Shown here: in pieces, positions 20,589 through 30,600 of the stretch
Position numbering within the stretch: the first letter of the stretch is position 1
How the letters are laid out: each line of letters starts with the position of its first letter
Assembly: GCA_963920525.1 (NCBI GenBank)
Contig: OY986437.1
Location: forward strand, 113,266,715 to 113,330,714
Source: Dichetophora obliterata
Lineage: Eukaryota; Arthropoda; Insecta; Diptera; Sciomyzidae
DNA: 64,000 nt
Reading direction: 5' to 3'
Made by a program: the position numbers and the translations under genes
Notes under the pieces: generated by a model
Seen by the model: only the letters and a program-made list of their open reading frames with translations
What the model was told of the DNA's origin: nothing
Databases searched by the model: none

Positions 20589-21188
20589 ATGAATATGCAC
20601 GGACTACAACAACCACAAATGAGCGTTAGTGGTCCTACTTCAATGATGCAGCCTGGTGTTTCACCAGTAATGATGCAGCAAGCCTCACCGCAGCAGTCTG
20701 CAAACGTAATGGGTCCGCAAGGACAAATGCAGCCACAGGTGAATCCACAGCAACAACAGGCGGAAAAAATTGATAACATATCGAAAATCAAAAGCCTTCT
20801 TGCACCATTGCGGGAGTCGCTCTTTTTGACTTTGCGCGCTGGAGCCTTTTCGCTACAACAAAATAACTTAGCTGACAATCTTAAACGAGATGCTTCCAAT
20901 CATCCAGCTCGTTTTGACAAACATTTGGAAGACTTCTATGCATACTGCGATCAAATTGAGCTGCACTTAAAGACAGCCATTCAATGCATGCAACAACTAT
21001 CATCAGCTCAGCACTATTTGCCTGGAGCTGTTACAGCAGTACGCATGGAACCATTCATGCAGGATAACCCCACCGGACCGATGCCATATCCACAGTATTT
21101 AAATACGGTACGCGTGCATGTGCAGTCAGCCAAGGATATACATGACACTCTCATCAGTGCTGCGCAGAACATATCGCAAGCTGATTGA
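20589..21188 (+). CDS. ix: Mediator complex subunit 29 (intersex)
   Basis: This 199-residue protein is a nuclear subunit of the Mediator tail/head that links activators to RNA polymerase II. In Drosophila it is Intersex, which acts with Doublesex-F in female differentiation. The N-terminal ~60 residues are Met/Gln/Pro-rich and low complexity. The conserved Med29 region starts at KIDNISKIKSLLAPLRESLF (about residue 61) and runs to the end, including NNLADNLKRD, FDKHLEDFYAYCDQIE and the C-terminal SAKDIHDTLISAAQNISQ. Length is close to the fly orthologue. It is a single exon. The start chosen is the first ATG in frame; a second Met is two codons later. It ends about 180 bp from the convergent Nse2 gene. 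Confidence 0.95.
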   Translation: MNMHGLQQPQMSVSGPTSMMQPGVSPVMMQQASPQQSANVMGPQGQMQPQVNPQQQQAEKIDNISKIKSLLAPLRESLFLTLRAGAFSLQQNNLADNLKRDASNHPARFDKHLEDFYAYCDQIELHLKTAIQCMQQLSSAQHYLPGAVTAVRMEPFMQDNPTGPMPYPQYLNTVRVHVQSAKDIHDTLISAAQNISQAD

Positions 21189-21344
21189 TGATTGCCCTAG
21201 GCGGAGACAGCGGATGAAGTGATTGAGCTGGAGACGCGCAGTATAGGGCAAAAATAATATAATCGCTGCTGTTTGAAAAACTGCAGAGATGCGATACTTT
21301 AAGTTAATTATAATTTAAGAAAAAAAAAATATAATTGATAAAAA

Positions 21345-21350
21345 TTTATT
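21345..21350 (-). terminator. Candidate polyadenylation signal of the Nse2 gene
   Basis: AATAAA on the minus strand, 18 nt after the stop codon. A clear canonical signal for ix on the plus strand is not seen; GATAAA and AATATA variants lie at 21325-21345, so the two 3' ends probably overlap. Confidence 0.5.
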
Positions 21351-21368
21351 TTCGTGTTATCTTCATAT

Positions 21369-22125
21369 TTAATCAGCCAATGGGTCTTGACTCTCCGTCT
21401 CTGCCATTTGCATGAGACGTACCTTCAGAACATTGTCCGGTACTAGATGTTTCGCCTGTATGAACTGATTCTTACCACAGCCAGCCACTGGACATCTTAG
21501 TAAAGCACAAAATAAAATATGTTTGTTATGGCTACATTTAGTCCAATCAATCTCACCTCAAGCGTGGATTTATTTTAATTGACTCCAAAATAGTAGACTT
21601 TTCATAATGATGTCCACACAAGGTGTTCCGAACGGGGTCTTGCATACGCAGCTTTGTCAACGGGTCAAAAATATTTAATTCACTTTCCATTACGAATTCC
21701 TCGCATTCAACGCGACTCTTGTTCGCATCATCGTTTGACTGTTTTTGCTGCAAACCGGCTGCATCCATGATTTGATTAAGACGCGTTTGAAATGCCTTGT
21801 ATTCATTAGTCTTTTTAGCATGGAATATTTTGTTTTTCTGTATCGCTGCTTTATATGCATGCATAAAATCTTCGAAGGTACGCTGCTCTCTAGACAGCTG
21901 TAATGCTTTTTCAGAGTGAACTGCATCGTTTTTTATTTTGCAAAGTGACTCCATGTACTCCAGGTAGACTGAGGTATCCTGTAATTCTATATTGGTGTTA
22001 AAAATGAAATCCGTACCAAGATTTATTAAATTTTCACCTTCGTCGCCATATACTGCAGCTAACTCGTAAGATTCCAGCAAACACTGCATCGCATTTTCAA
22101 TTTCAGTATTTAGCATTGCATCCAT
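21369..22125 (-). CDS. Nse2: E3 SUMO-protein ligase Nse2/Mms21 (SMC5/6 complex)
   Basis: Two exons, 22125-21557 and 21495-21369, give 231 codons plus stop. The 61-bp intron has a GTGAGA donor and a CTAAG acceptor and splits an Arg codon. The N-terminal two thirds are helical and acidic, as expected for the arm that docks on SMC5. The C-terminus is an SP-RING: DPLTKLRMQDPVRNTLCGHH, then after the intron CPVAGCGKNQF, supplying the Cys/His ligands. The family attaches SUMO to chromatin and repair proteins within the SMC5/6 complex; the fly paralogues are cervantes and quijote. Nothing looks broken. It is convergent with ix. Confidence 0.9.
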
Positions 22126-23109
22126 GGCAGACCTTCGGTATGGTTTAAAAAAAGTTAAAATAAAAACGAATTACAAAGTTTTTTATAACTAAATCCTACG
22201 ACTTAAGAACTACGTTGAATAAGTTTTCTGTTAATTCATTGAATTATATTGAATACGTAGATGACGTTTCTTACTGACCTTAAGTGTAAAAAAATCTTGT
22301 ACGGTTTAGGAAAAGAATATTGGCTCTTTAAATATTGGCGGTTCTTCAATAATTTTTATTTTAGTTAGCGAAGATAAATTCTATATTGAAAAGGATTATA
22401 ACATTTACACTGATATCGATAAAAACCAACGTTATGATGTATGTTTATTAGCGACCCGAACTGTCAAAGCGCGAAGAACACTGCAAGGCCGCATTCTATT
22501 TTTGAAGGGGCTACCCATTTTTAGGGCGCCCTTTTTTCAGTATATTAATTCAATATTATAAGATATTTGTGTATCTTTTCAGATTTCCGCACATCTTGGA
22601 CATAGAAATAAATGGAAAGGAACTGCGTGTTCAAACGAAGTTGTTAGATAAAAACAAATCTATTTTGGAAAAAATATATTACAGTAGAATATTATTTAAT
22701 ACGCAAAAATCCCTTATTGGAGAAAATATGTTTGAAGATCATACAAAGCCTTCCGGCCATTATAATATTGTAGTATATCATAGTTTAAAAACAAATCATC
22801 ATATGAAATAAAAAAGCCGTAAGTTGTCAAAAAATCAAATACATGCTCTTGAAAAATTTTACACTCCTACAACGAAAAACTCCGTTTTTATTAACAAAGT
22901 TCTAAAAGCCCCTTAGTGCAATTTTTTTCAAATTTAGCAAGAATTTTGCTTCTCCTGTAAAATTTTTAAAATGTAACTTACGACTATTTGATGTCATATG
23001 AATATATGTTATTATTATTATGATTAATTATATGTATTAATGAATTGTTTTCTCTTGTTTTGTTAAGTTATTTAGTAGATATGATCTCGGCATAAATGAA
23101 AAAAATATA
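22126..23109. other. Intergenic, upstream of Nse2; no gene identified
   Basis: An 80-codon frame at 22569-22811 follows a splice-acceptor-like tatcttttcag. It has no recognisable motif and no partner exon was found, so it is not called. The first ~200 bp presumably hold the Nse2 promoter; no TATA box is obvious. Confidence 0.4.
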
Positions 23110-23841
23110 ATATGGGCATTTCCCTAGCTACGCACGTGACAGTCGTACGACTTTAATGAGTAGAAAAACAAAGAAAAATAACAGTTTTCTTATTATGATT
23201 TTTCAATATTTTACTAAGCGCACTATACAAGGTGTGAAAGCTAAGAGTTGTCAAAAGTTCGGCTTTCAGATAGAAGTCACCAAAAATGATACGTTACGTA
23301 ACATAAAATAGAAGTGGTTTTTACCTGCATCAATATAAACGAAAAAATCTGCGAAGTATGCATGAGTTTTTTTATGAAAGTTTTTTAATATAATCTGGAA
23401 TAATATTGCTAAATATTCATAATTGTTTCGTTGAAAAATCTTTCTTAATTACTTTTACACAAACCCTAGTATGATATGTTAAGTGATATACGATAGTGAC
23501 AAATTTTTTCCTTCAAAGAAGTGTAAATATTTTATAGTTTTATTTATTTAATTGAACTAGAAAAACATGTAAAGTGTAATTCAGGACCGTTACAATCCAA
23601 AACTAAAAAAATTAAATTAAACTTTGTATTATACGAGTATTTATTATACTTTTAAAATTTCAACTTTTGTTGCAATTCATCATGTTTGCTGCCATTTTTT
23701 TTTAAATTAAAATAGAGATCAGTTCTCAGTACTCTCACAATACAAGTTTAAACTTTTTTCCCTATTATGGAGGTTTTAGCGAATTTTAAGTAACATTTAA
23801 TTTTTCAGTCGTGGTAGACTTTTTGGCGGAAATGCCCATAT
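23110..23841. mobile_element. Possible TIR element (732 bp)
   Basis: A perfect 14-bp inverted pair ATATGGGCATTTCC (23110-23123, 23828-23841) bounds an AT-rich non-coding segment. The end sequence ggaaatgcccatat also occurs near 38250. No clean TSD was found and the TIR is short. Confidence 0.4.
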
Positions 23842-23984
23842 ATAATTGTTTAAATAATAGAAATAAAATTAATGGGTTCTATTAAGAACATAATTAGTAC
23901 ACTTTTTTTAATATGCAATTCCTATCAAAAAACTGGGTCCAGCTGTGCGCAACAACCGAGTGCGGCCCTGAGTGAATGTTTCTG

Positions 23985-25256
23985 CAAAGAGACTAAATGA
24001 GTAGAAGAGGTCCAGGCAAAGAGACTAAATGAGACTAAATGAGCCAGAAACAAAATAAATTTGGCAACTAATCACTTATATAAGAAGCAGTCAACTTGTG
24101 CTTTCATTCATAAATTTGAAAATATGTCTTTGTTATGCTATTTTTCCAATTTAACAAATGCAGCCAAAAAATTGGTAAATTCCGATTAGATCCTGATAAG
24201 ATGAAAAAGGAAAAAGAAACTTCAAAACGAACGAAACTATTCCTACCTCGCTTGTGCACACAGTCGATATGTTGACAAACAAAATGTAAACAAATCGCTT
24301 TTTTTCATTATCTCATATTTAGGTTTTTATTTATTATTTACTAATTTATAAAATTATAATTTCAAAACATGGAAATGCTTTACTTAAATAAATCACTTTT
24401 CCTTCATTTAATTAAAAAATATTAAATATTTCACGAATTTGCCAAAAGTAACTTGCAGCAATCGATTGTATACGATTTCGGAATGGGAAGAAACAGTAAA
24501 GCAGAATTAAGCGAGCTTTTCCTAGCTCGCTTGTGCACACTGATGAAAAGTTGGAAAGGAAAACGTAAACAAATGGTTTTTTTCACATATCTTATATTTA
24601 TTATTTTACAAAATTATAATTGCTATTAACACATAAATATGAAATAAATCCCTTTTTAATATGACTAAAATCACTTCACTAAAATTATTAAATTATCGCG
24701 AATTTGCCAAAAGTTACTTGCAGCAATCGATTGTATACGATTTCGGAATGGGAAGAAACAGTAAAGCAAAATTAAGCTAGCTATTCCTAGCGCGCTTGTG
24801 CACACAGCTGAAAAGTTGAGAAATGAAAATATAAGCAGAAATTGATATTTTGGTTTTTATTTATTAATTTCTGACAATTATAATATATATATCACTTTTT
24901 AAATTGACTTAAACCACTTCACTATTTTCTATTTTTATTATAATTATTAAAATATCGCGAATTTATTTGCAATTTCGAAGCAACTAATTTGCAGCCTGTC
25001 GTACATTCCATTCAATAAGATTTGACATATGAAAAAACAAGACAGTTCAATTAAATAAGCGAACCTATTCTTAGCTCGCTTGTGCACACAGCAATTTCTC
25101 ACATTTTAGCTGTTCTAAGAACAGAAAAGGAAAATTGTGACAAACAATTGAGAAGAGCCATTTCAGTTTAGGACAACTCTTGCAAAGGTACTTGAAACTG
25201 AGTGAGAAAAGGCGGCTCTCTGAACCTGGACCTCTTCTACTCATTTAGTCTCTTTG
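23985..25256. mobile_element. TIR element with internal tandem repeats (1.27 kb)
   Basis: Perfect 32-bp inverted ends (CAAAGAGACTAAATGAGTAG…, 23985-24016 and 25225-25256). The left end partly repeats itself (gagactaaatgagactaaatgag). The interior is a four-unit array and has no coding frame. The TSD is unclear. This layout (perfect TIRs around a satellite-like core) recalls Foldback/Galileo-like elements, by inference only. Confidence 0.75.
24247..25095. repeat. Four tandem ~265-284-bp units
   Basis: The landmark ctcgcttgtgcacac (one variant cgcgcttg…) occurs at 24247, 24526, 24791 and 25075. Between the first three, the long block gcagcaatcgattgtatacg … gggaagaaacagtaaagc is repeated almost exactly (24450-24520, 24717-24780). 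Confidence 0.85.
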
Positions 25257-26017
25257 TCTTTGGTCCAGCTTTAGCAGTCGACGCAGCTAGTGATGGGTAA
25301 ATCGACTTCGAATATAATCGAAAATTGAATTGTATTTTTGCAGTATTCATTTTATTTTTGATCATAAAAAAATAATTATCTTCTGACTTTTAAAGTTTTT
25401 AGCAACAAATAATAATTATTTCTGTCGTGGTTTTAACTACACTGTCCAACAGTCAACAAAATAACAGGATTCTGCGATATAGGTTCAATACTATGACCAG
25501 AGGTGAGTAAAACCCTAGCTGGGTTTGGCGAGTTTGCCGAACGTTTCCTTTTTATGGCTCCCTATATAAAAAATAGTATCATTAATTTCTGTTCAACAGC
25601 TCCGTCAGATTTAGAGATGCCGGCTTACTGTCTTTGGCAAAGTTGTAGCTAACAGTCTAATGAACAAAGTTAAAAGCAAAACAAATTCACAAAGTTACTT
25701 TTTTAACTTTTTTTAACTAATTTTTGGTCATAACTTGAAGGGAACCCAAATTTTTCCTATACTATTTTCAGCAAAATTGTAGCCGAAAAGAAATTGAACA
25801 ACTCTTGTGAAATATTGATGTGATCTGAACGTATCTACACTACTAAAAAAGCTCAAAAAGATAATTTTTTAAGTGAAAAATATCGGTTTTTAGAGATGTT
25901 TTCGCAGTTTTTCGGCCTAATTTGTTTTGGCTTATTTGTAGCCGGTAGGATTGTGAACTTACTTTTTTGATTTGAATGTGTCTACATTACTTTTCTAGGC
26001 ATAATTAAAGATCAATG
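25257..26017. other. Unassigned repeat-like flank
   Basis: No gene. Recurrent phrases such as ttgtagctaac, ttgtagccgaa and ttgtagccggt suggest a degenerate internal repeat leading into the hairpin that follows. Confidence 0.4.
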
Positions 26018-26579
26018 AAAACTCAAATTTTGCATTTTTTTAAATCATGTGTATTAAGCCCTTCTAAGTCCAATTCCTGATAAATTTTAGCCCGCTCTCA
26101 AGTCGTTTAGAAGTTATAGGGGTCCAAAGTTGTAAAAATTGGCCTGAAAACTCGTGATTTTTTTTTCTACAAAACGAATAATTATGGGTGTCAAAAAGTT
26201 GTTACCTATTCAACGAGTCATCAATCTTAAAAATCTATGCATTACTTTTGAAGATACAACATTTTACGTATTATGCACACTTGATGGTTTACCCTTTTAC
26301 GAATTGCAAGTTTCCATAATACGTAAAATGTTATATCTTCGAAAGTAATGTATGGATTTTTAAGATTGATGGCTCTTTGAATAGGTAACAGCATCACCTT
26401 TTTGACACCCATAATTATTCGTTTTGTAGGAAAAAAATCACGAGTTTTCAAGGCCAATTTTTACAACTTTGGACCCCTATAACTTCTAAACGACTTGAGA
26501 GCGGGCTAAAATTTGTCAGGAATTGGACTTAGAAGGCCTTAATACATATTATTAAAAAAAAATGCAAAATTTGAGTTTT
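26018..26579. repeat. Long hairpin: ~260-bp inverted arms, 39-nt loop
   Basis: Left arm 26018-26275 and right arm 26315-26579 are near-identical inverted copies (for example agcccgctctcaagtcgttt against aaacgacttgagagcgggct) with few mismatches. Loop 26276-26314. If transcribed it would form a long double-stranded RNA, a substrate type for Dicer-2. The ORFs on both strands here come from the symmetry and are not called. Confidence 0.9.
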
Positions 26580-26929
26580 AATTTTCAATATGACTTATTA
26601 ATGAAATCTAACTGTGAAACCTAAACAAGAGCGGCAGCGTTGTTTACCTGTCACAAAATCGTCATGCTAATATAAATTGTATGAAACAAACCATAATAAC
26701 GCGACGGCAACGCTGGGTGGTTGGAAAATCCAATTTTGACAGAGCGTTAGGAAGTGAAGTTTGATACAGAAAACAAAGAAAAAGTTGTCGTTTCTGTGAA
26801 AAATATTGAAGTATATTGACGATAAATATTTGCTTCCACAAATGGAGGTAATAAATGAATTAATAATTTAAATTAGATTGTATTTAATTTAATTTTGTAC
26901 TAATTACAGAATTTAAGAGAAATTTATTT
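26580..26929. other. Intergenic; possible first exons of an interrupted gene
   Basis: ATGGAG at 26841 is followed by a GTAATA donor-like site, an intron-like AT stretch and a TTACAG acceptor near 26910. A short open segment then runs into P/THAP copy 2. This is weak evidence; no homology is recognised. Confidence 0.2.
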
Positions 26930-26937
26930 ACTAGATG

Positions 26938-28199
26938 CAAAGAAATAAAATATAAGGAAATGGTGTAGCTAACACATACACTGTACGTGAACTATCGCAC
27001 CATTCGTAAATTGTGCAAGCGAGACAGAGAGTGTTTTTTGACATTTCTGAGAACCCTGGCATCTGACTCATCAACAAAATAGTTGAAAATAAATAATTTT
27101 AAGCATTTTTCACTGCTTAGAAAGCAACGAAATCAAATATAAAAACCACAAAACTAAATGCAACATGTGTTGTGCAGTTAAAAATTGTTAAATTTCCCGA
27201 AAACTTAAAAACAATGCGCTTTTGTTCCACAGGAAAATATGTCTATACGGTTTGAATTATTTTAACAAAAGTGCTTTATTTAGTTTCTCACGATATTTTT
27301 TCAACTTAATTGTATTAGAAATGTATATATTTCTAATTAAAAATGGCTTAAAAATGCAAATTAGACCCCGTTGATTTTGCGCCAGTTTGATCAAACCACA
27401 TCTGTCAAGACACAAACACTGCTTCAGGGGCGCAGTCATTTTTCACAGTTGAATAAATTTTTGGGGCGCTCTTGTTTTCAGCATAGTGAATCGGATTTAG
27501 TAACTGTTTGTTAAATTTTTCTGATTTCTGCACAACAACTAGGTAGAAACACCCGAAAATAAGGATTTTAAAAAATTAATCTAATTTAATTTGTAATTAA
27601 AGTTCAAGTTTAAAATTTATAGGCCTTCAAATTTAGAAAAATTACCTAAAAATCTTGCTGTTTTTCTAGTTTTTCAACAAAACTAAGCTTTATGGGTACA
27701 AAAACAAAGGCAATGCGCGTAATCCCTAAGCAGCGGCCGAATTCCTCCTATTAAAAAGAGACAACTAAATACATTTAGTTTTTTTTTTTAAATTTGGAAA
27801 AACCTTGCCATTTTAAGTAAAAACAGGGTTGTATCTTAAATGCATGTATTGCTGTGTTTGATATCTAGTTGAATAGATACTTGTATTACCTTTTTTTTGA
27901 TACCCATAAAGTTAGAAAACTTTAATAATCAGATAGATTTTTAGTCCACGTTGGATGCCTATAACTTAATCCGATTGTGAGCGATCTAAAACTTTTTAAA
28001 TAATTAGAGTTGTTGCTATTGTTGAAATGTTCCTAAAATTTTAATGCATAAGAACAAACTTTAACAATTTTGGCCTTATTTTACGATACAACCGAATACG
28101 GCCCTGTGTGATTGTTTCTGTATTTGTGGGCACCAACACCAATATAAAAAATACCACACTTTTCTGCTATTACACCACTTCTTATATTTTACTTCTTTG
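26938..28199 (+). mobile_element. P/THAP-type element, copy 2
   Basis: Starts CAAAGAAATAAAATATAAGG and ends with the inverted …CTTATATTTTACTTCTTTG. Flanks are ACTAGATG (26930-26937) and, beyond a MITE inserted at its right tip, ACTAGGTG (28633-28640), an 8-bp TSD with one difference. It carries a THAP-like exon start near 27158 with an early stop, plus part of the internal inverted repeat. The middle is shorter than in copy 3 (deletion near 27725). Confidence 0.85.
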
Positions 28200-28200
28200 A

Positions 28201-28627
28201 GCCTGTTCTCACGCGCCTTACGTTAGGCGGAGCATCGGATTAATTTTGACGTCTACAGGTAAGGTGGGAAGTGGGAAGGTGACAAGTTACGTGAGGCAGC
28301 ATTTTCAAAAATTTTAAAAATTTTGCGATTCATTTTGACGTCTGTTACTTTGAAGTTTCATTGTGCCTCATTTTCCTCGTGGTTCTCTTATGTTTTAGCG
28401 CAAATACATTTTGTTTTGCATTGGTTGGGTTTTCTGTTTGCGTTGCTGTTTAATTTAAGACTTACAAAGTAATGAATTCTCCGAAATTTAACACCACATT
28501 TATGGACTGTTCTCGGAATGCAAAATAAGGCGGGCTTAAAAAAGTCGGTAGTAAGAACACCTGACAGATGCATAGTGTCAAAATAACGCCATTACTCTGC
28601 CTTTTTTAAGGCGAGTGAGAACAGGGT
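28201..28627. mobile_element. 427-bp MITE at the tip of P/THAP copy 2
   Basis: Inverted ends (GCCTGTTCTCACGCGCCTTA and, inverted, ACCCTGTTCTCACTCGCCTT) lie between two copies of CTTTGA (28195-28200, 28628-28633). It inserted across the last base of the P/THAP element. No coding frame; a 61-codon minus ORF is not supported. Confidence 0.75.
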
Positions 28628-28640
28628 CTTTGACTAGGTG

Positions 28641-29109
28641 CCAAACACTGTTTGACAGCATTTGACATAATCCGCCATTCTTATTTAGGGATGACAATTC
28701 AGCGTTAGCGCTAAGCGGCTAGCAACGCGCCACTCAACGCTCTTGTTTTGGTTTCACAGTAAGAACAAATTAAGCAGAATCCGAATTGAGAAAATAACCT
28801 TCGGTACCACTTCTGGTGCCCGAGATACAACACTTATATTCGTTTGTTTGAAAAAATTAAAAATTACATTCAAGTAAACATTTCTCCAAAACAGAAAAAT
28901 GCATATGCGAAAAATATGCAAATAAAAAATATGAAAATCGCCAAATTTAAGGAAAATGTAAATACTGTAATCAATATCACCAAAATTTACACAATCAGAT
29001 AGCAATTAAAAGTTCTGTGCTATCTCTATTGTACCTTTAGATTCGAATATCTTTCGCACATGACACTGTGGGTAAAACCAAGAGTGCCATCGTGTTTGCT
29101 ACAATATTG
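28641..29109. other. No feature seen
   Basis: AT-rich, with a G+C-rich patch at 28700-28735 (agcgctaagcggctagcaac). No gene supported. Confidence 0.4.
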
Positions 29110-29680
29110 TTAGTTAAAGTCTATATTTACTTTTGCTTTAAGACAAATTGGCCGAAAGTTTCTGCGAGATTTGGGACTGATATCGATTACATTTGCGCAG
29201 GGTATAATTTAGATAATGCGAATGATTGAGGGTTCCCTTCAGTAAAACGTATTTCAAGATATGTAATATTGGAGTCCAAGTATGGTATTATTAATGGCCT
29301 CTTCCAGAATTCTGAAGAGCTTTATGATGGGTGATTTCTTCGATGACGTTGTTTTCCAACAATTCGAGGCATTGATATGATGACTTTCTCAGTCCGAATT
29401 TCTCCGAAACAATAGTAGCATCGTTTATAATTTAAGCTGTGACTTTTTCAGAATTGTCACGGTGGCTCTTAAGCAATTGTTAAATGCGTGTAATGTGTCG
29501 AAGAATCGGGATCCAAGTCCAGATTTTTGGATGAGATTGGTCTTGGAAGGTAACCCAAAGAATCATCAAAAGAAAATGCGACAATAATAGGTTCTTGAGA
29601 TACTGCCTAAGGTTGAGTATCGTCTGTTCTGGTGATCGAGCTAGGAACATGCGACATTGTCTCCATTTTGTTCTCCTTTT
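29110..29680 (-). pseudogene. hAT transposase remnant (ZMYM1/P52rIPK-like)
   Basis: Read on the minus strand, the best-preserved stretch is ISMPRIVGKQRHRRNHP followed by WKRPLIIPYLDSNITYLEIR and FALSKLYPAQM. This corresponds to the core-to-C-terminal region of hAT proteins of the ZMYM1 / 52-kDa-repressor type (family pattern MPR.VGRQ.HR.N.P). Multiple stops interrupt it upstream. No element ends were found. Confidence 0.6.
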
Positions 29681-30441
29681 TCTTTTGTACATTTTTATCC
29701 TGTTCATCGCTGTCACTACTTGCTCCTTAAGGTTTTTTCCTTTTAAATTTAAAGTTGGTGAGCACTTGTTGGATGTCCATTGTTGCTACAGCGAGTTAGT
29801 TCCTATTATTTCATTTGGAATTATTAACAATAGCGAATATAAAAAAGATGATATAAAAAGCACTTTGTGTCCTATGATCGTTTCGCTGTTATAATGGTAA
29901 GAAACGAGCCGAACAAAATATTTTTCAGAGTTGCGTTTACATTTAAAAAAAAAAACTAAAAATTAGTGTTTCCATTAAAGAATTTAAAAGCTTATGCAAT
30001 GTTATAGGGGTATTCACGGTGAGCAGCAATGCTTGCTAACATCCATATTGAGGAATGTGAACTCAGTAGCACATTTTGCTTGAAATGCACCTAGTGAATC
30101 ACTCGATTTTCGACGTTCGGGAATTATCGGTCAAGCAAGTCAAGTGAGTGAACTAAGAACTTTGGTTGCTTTGCATTTGTCTTATTTTTTTCATCTCTAG
30201 GGGACAGCTGCACCTCCCTTTTCCCTTTGGGTGACGCCCATGATTCGATACGCCCTATTATATGTACTGAAAGCGTATAGCTATAAGTTTACGCTAAGCG
30301 CTTCCACGAACTCACCCTGAATAAAAACCGAGTAAATTGCGTAATTGTATTAAGCAGAAATTGCCATCACAAAATTATTTGAAACTTTACAGAAATTTTA
30401 GATCCATTAATAGTAAATGCATTTTAAGTTTGGTAAATTGC
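29681..30441. other. No feature seen
   Basis: No supportable gene. A plus-strand ORF at 29595-29894 has no recognised motif and overlaps the hAT remnant on the other strand. Confidence 0.4.
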
Positions 30442-30600
30442 TTAACCCTTAAATGCATGACTTTTTTCCATTTGAAAAAAAAATTATATGGAAGCTTTTA
30501 CCCGGACAATTTCAGAAAATGAAAGTAGAAACAAAAAAACATTTTTTTTAGGACTTTATTTCAGAAAAATATGCTGTTGTATATCTGCAACACTATGCAT

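Noticed and set aside
22569..22811. 80-codon ORF preceded by an acceptor-like site
   Set aside because: No motif, no partner exon, and composition like the surrounding AT-rich DNA.
24247..25095. CRISPR-like regular repeats
   Set aside because: Units are ~275 bp without short-repeat/unique-spacer structure, in a fly genome; they are tandem DNA repeats.
26154..26457. Overlapping ORFs on opposite strands with near-identical peptides
   Set aside because: Produced by the two arms of the hairpin.
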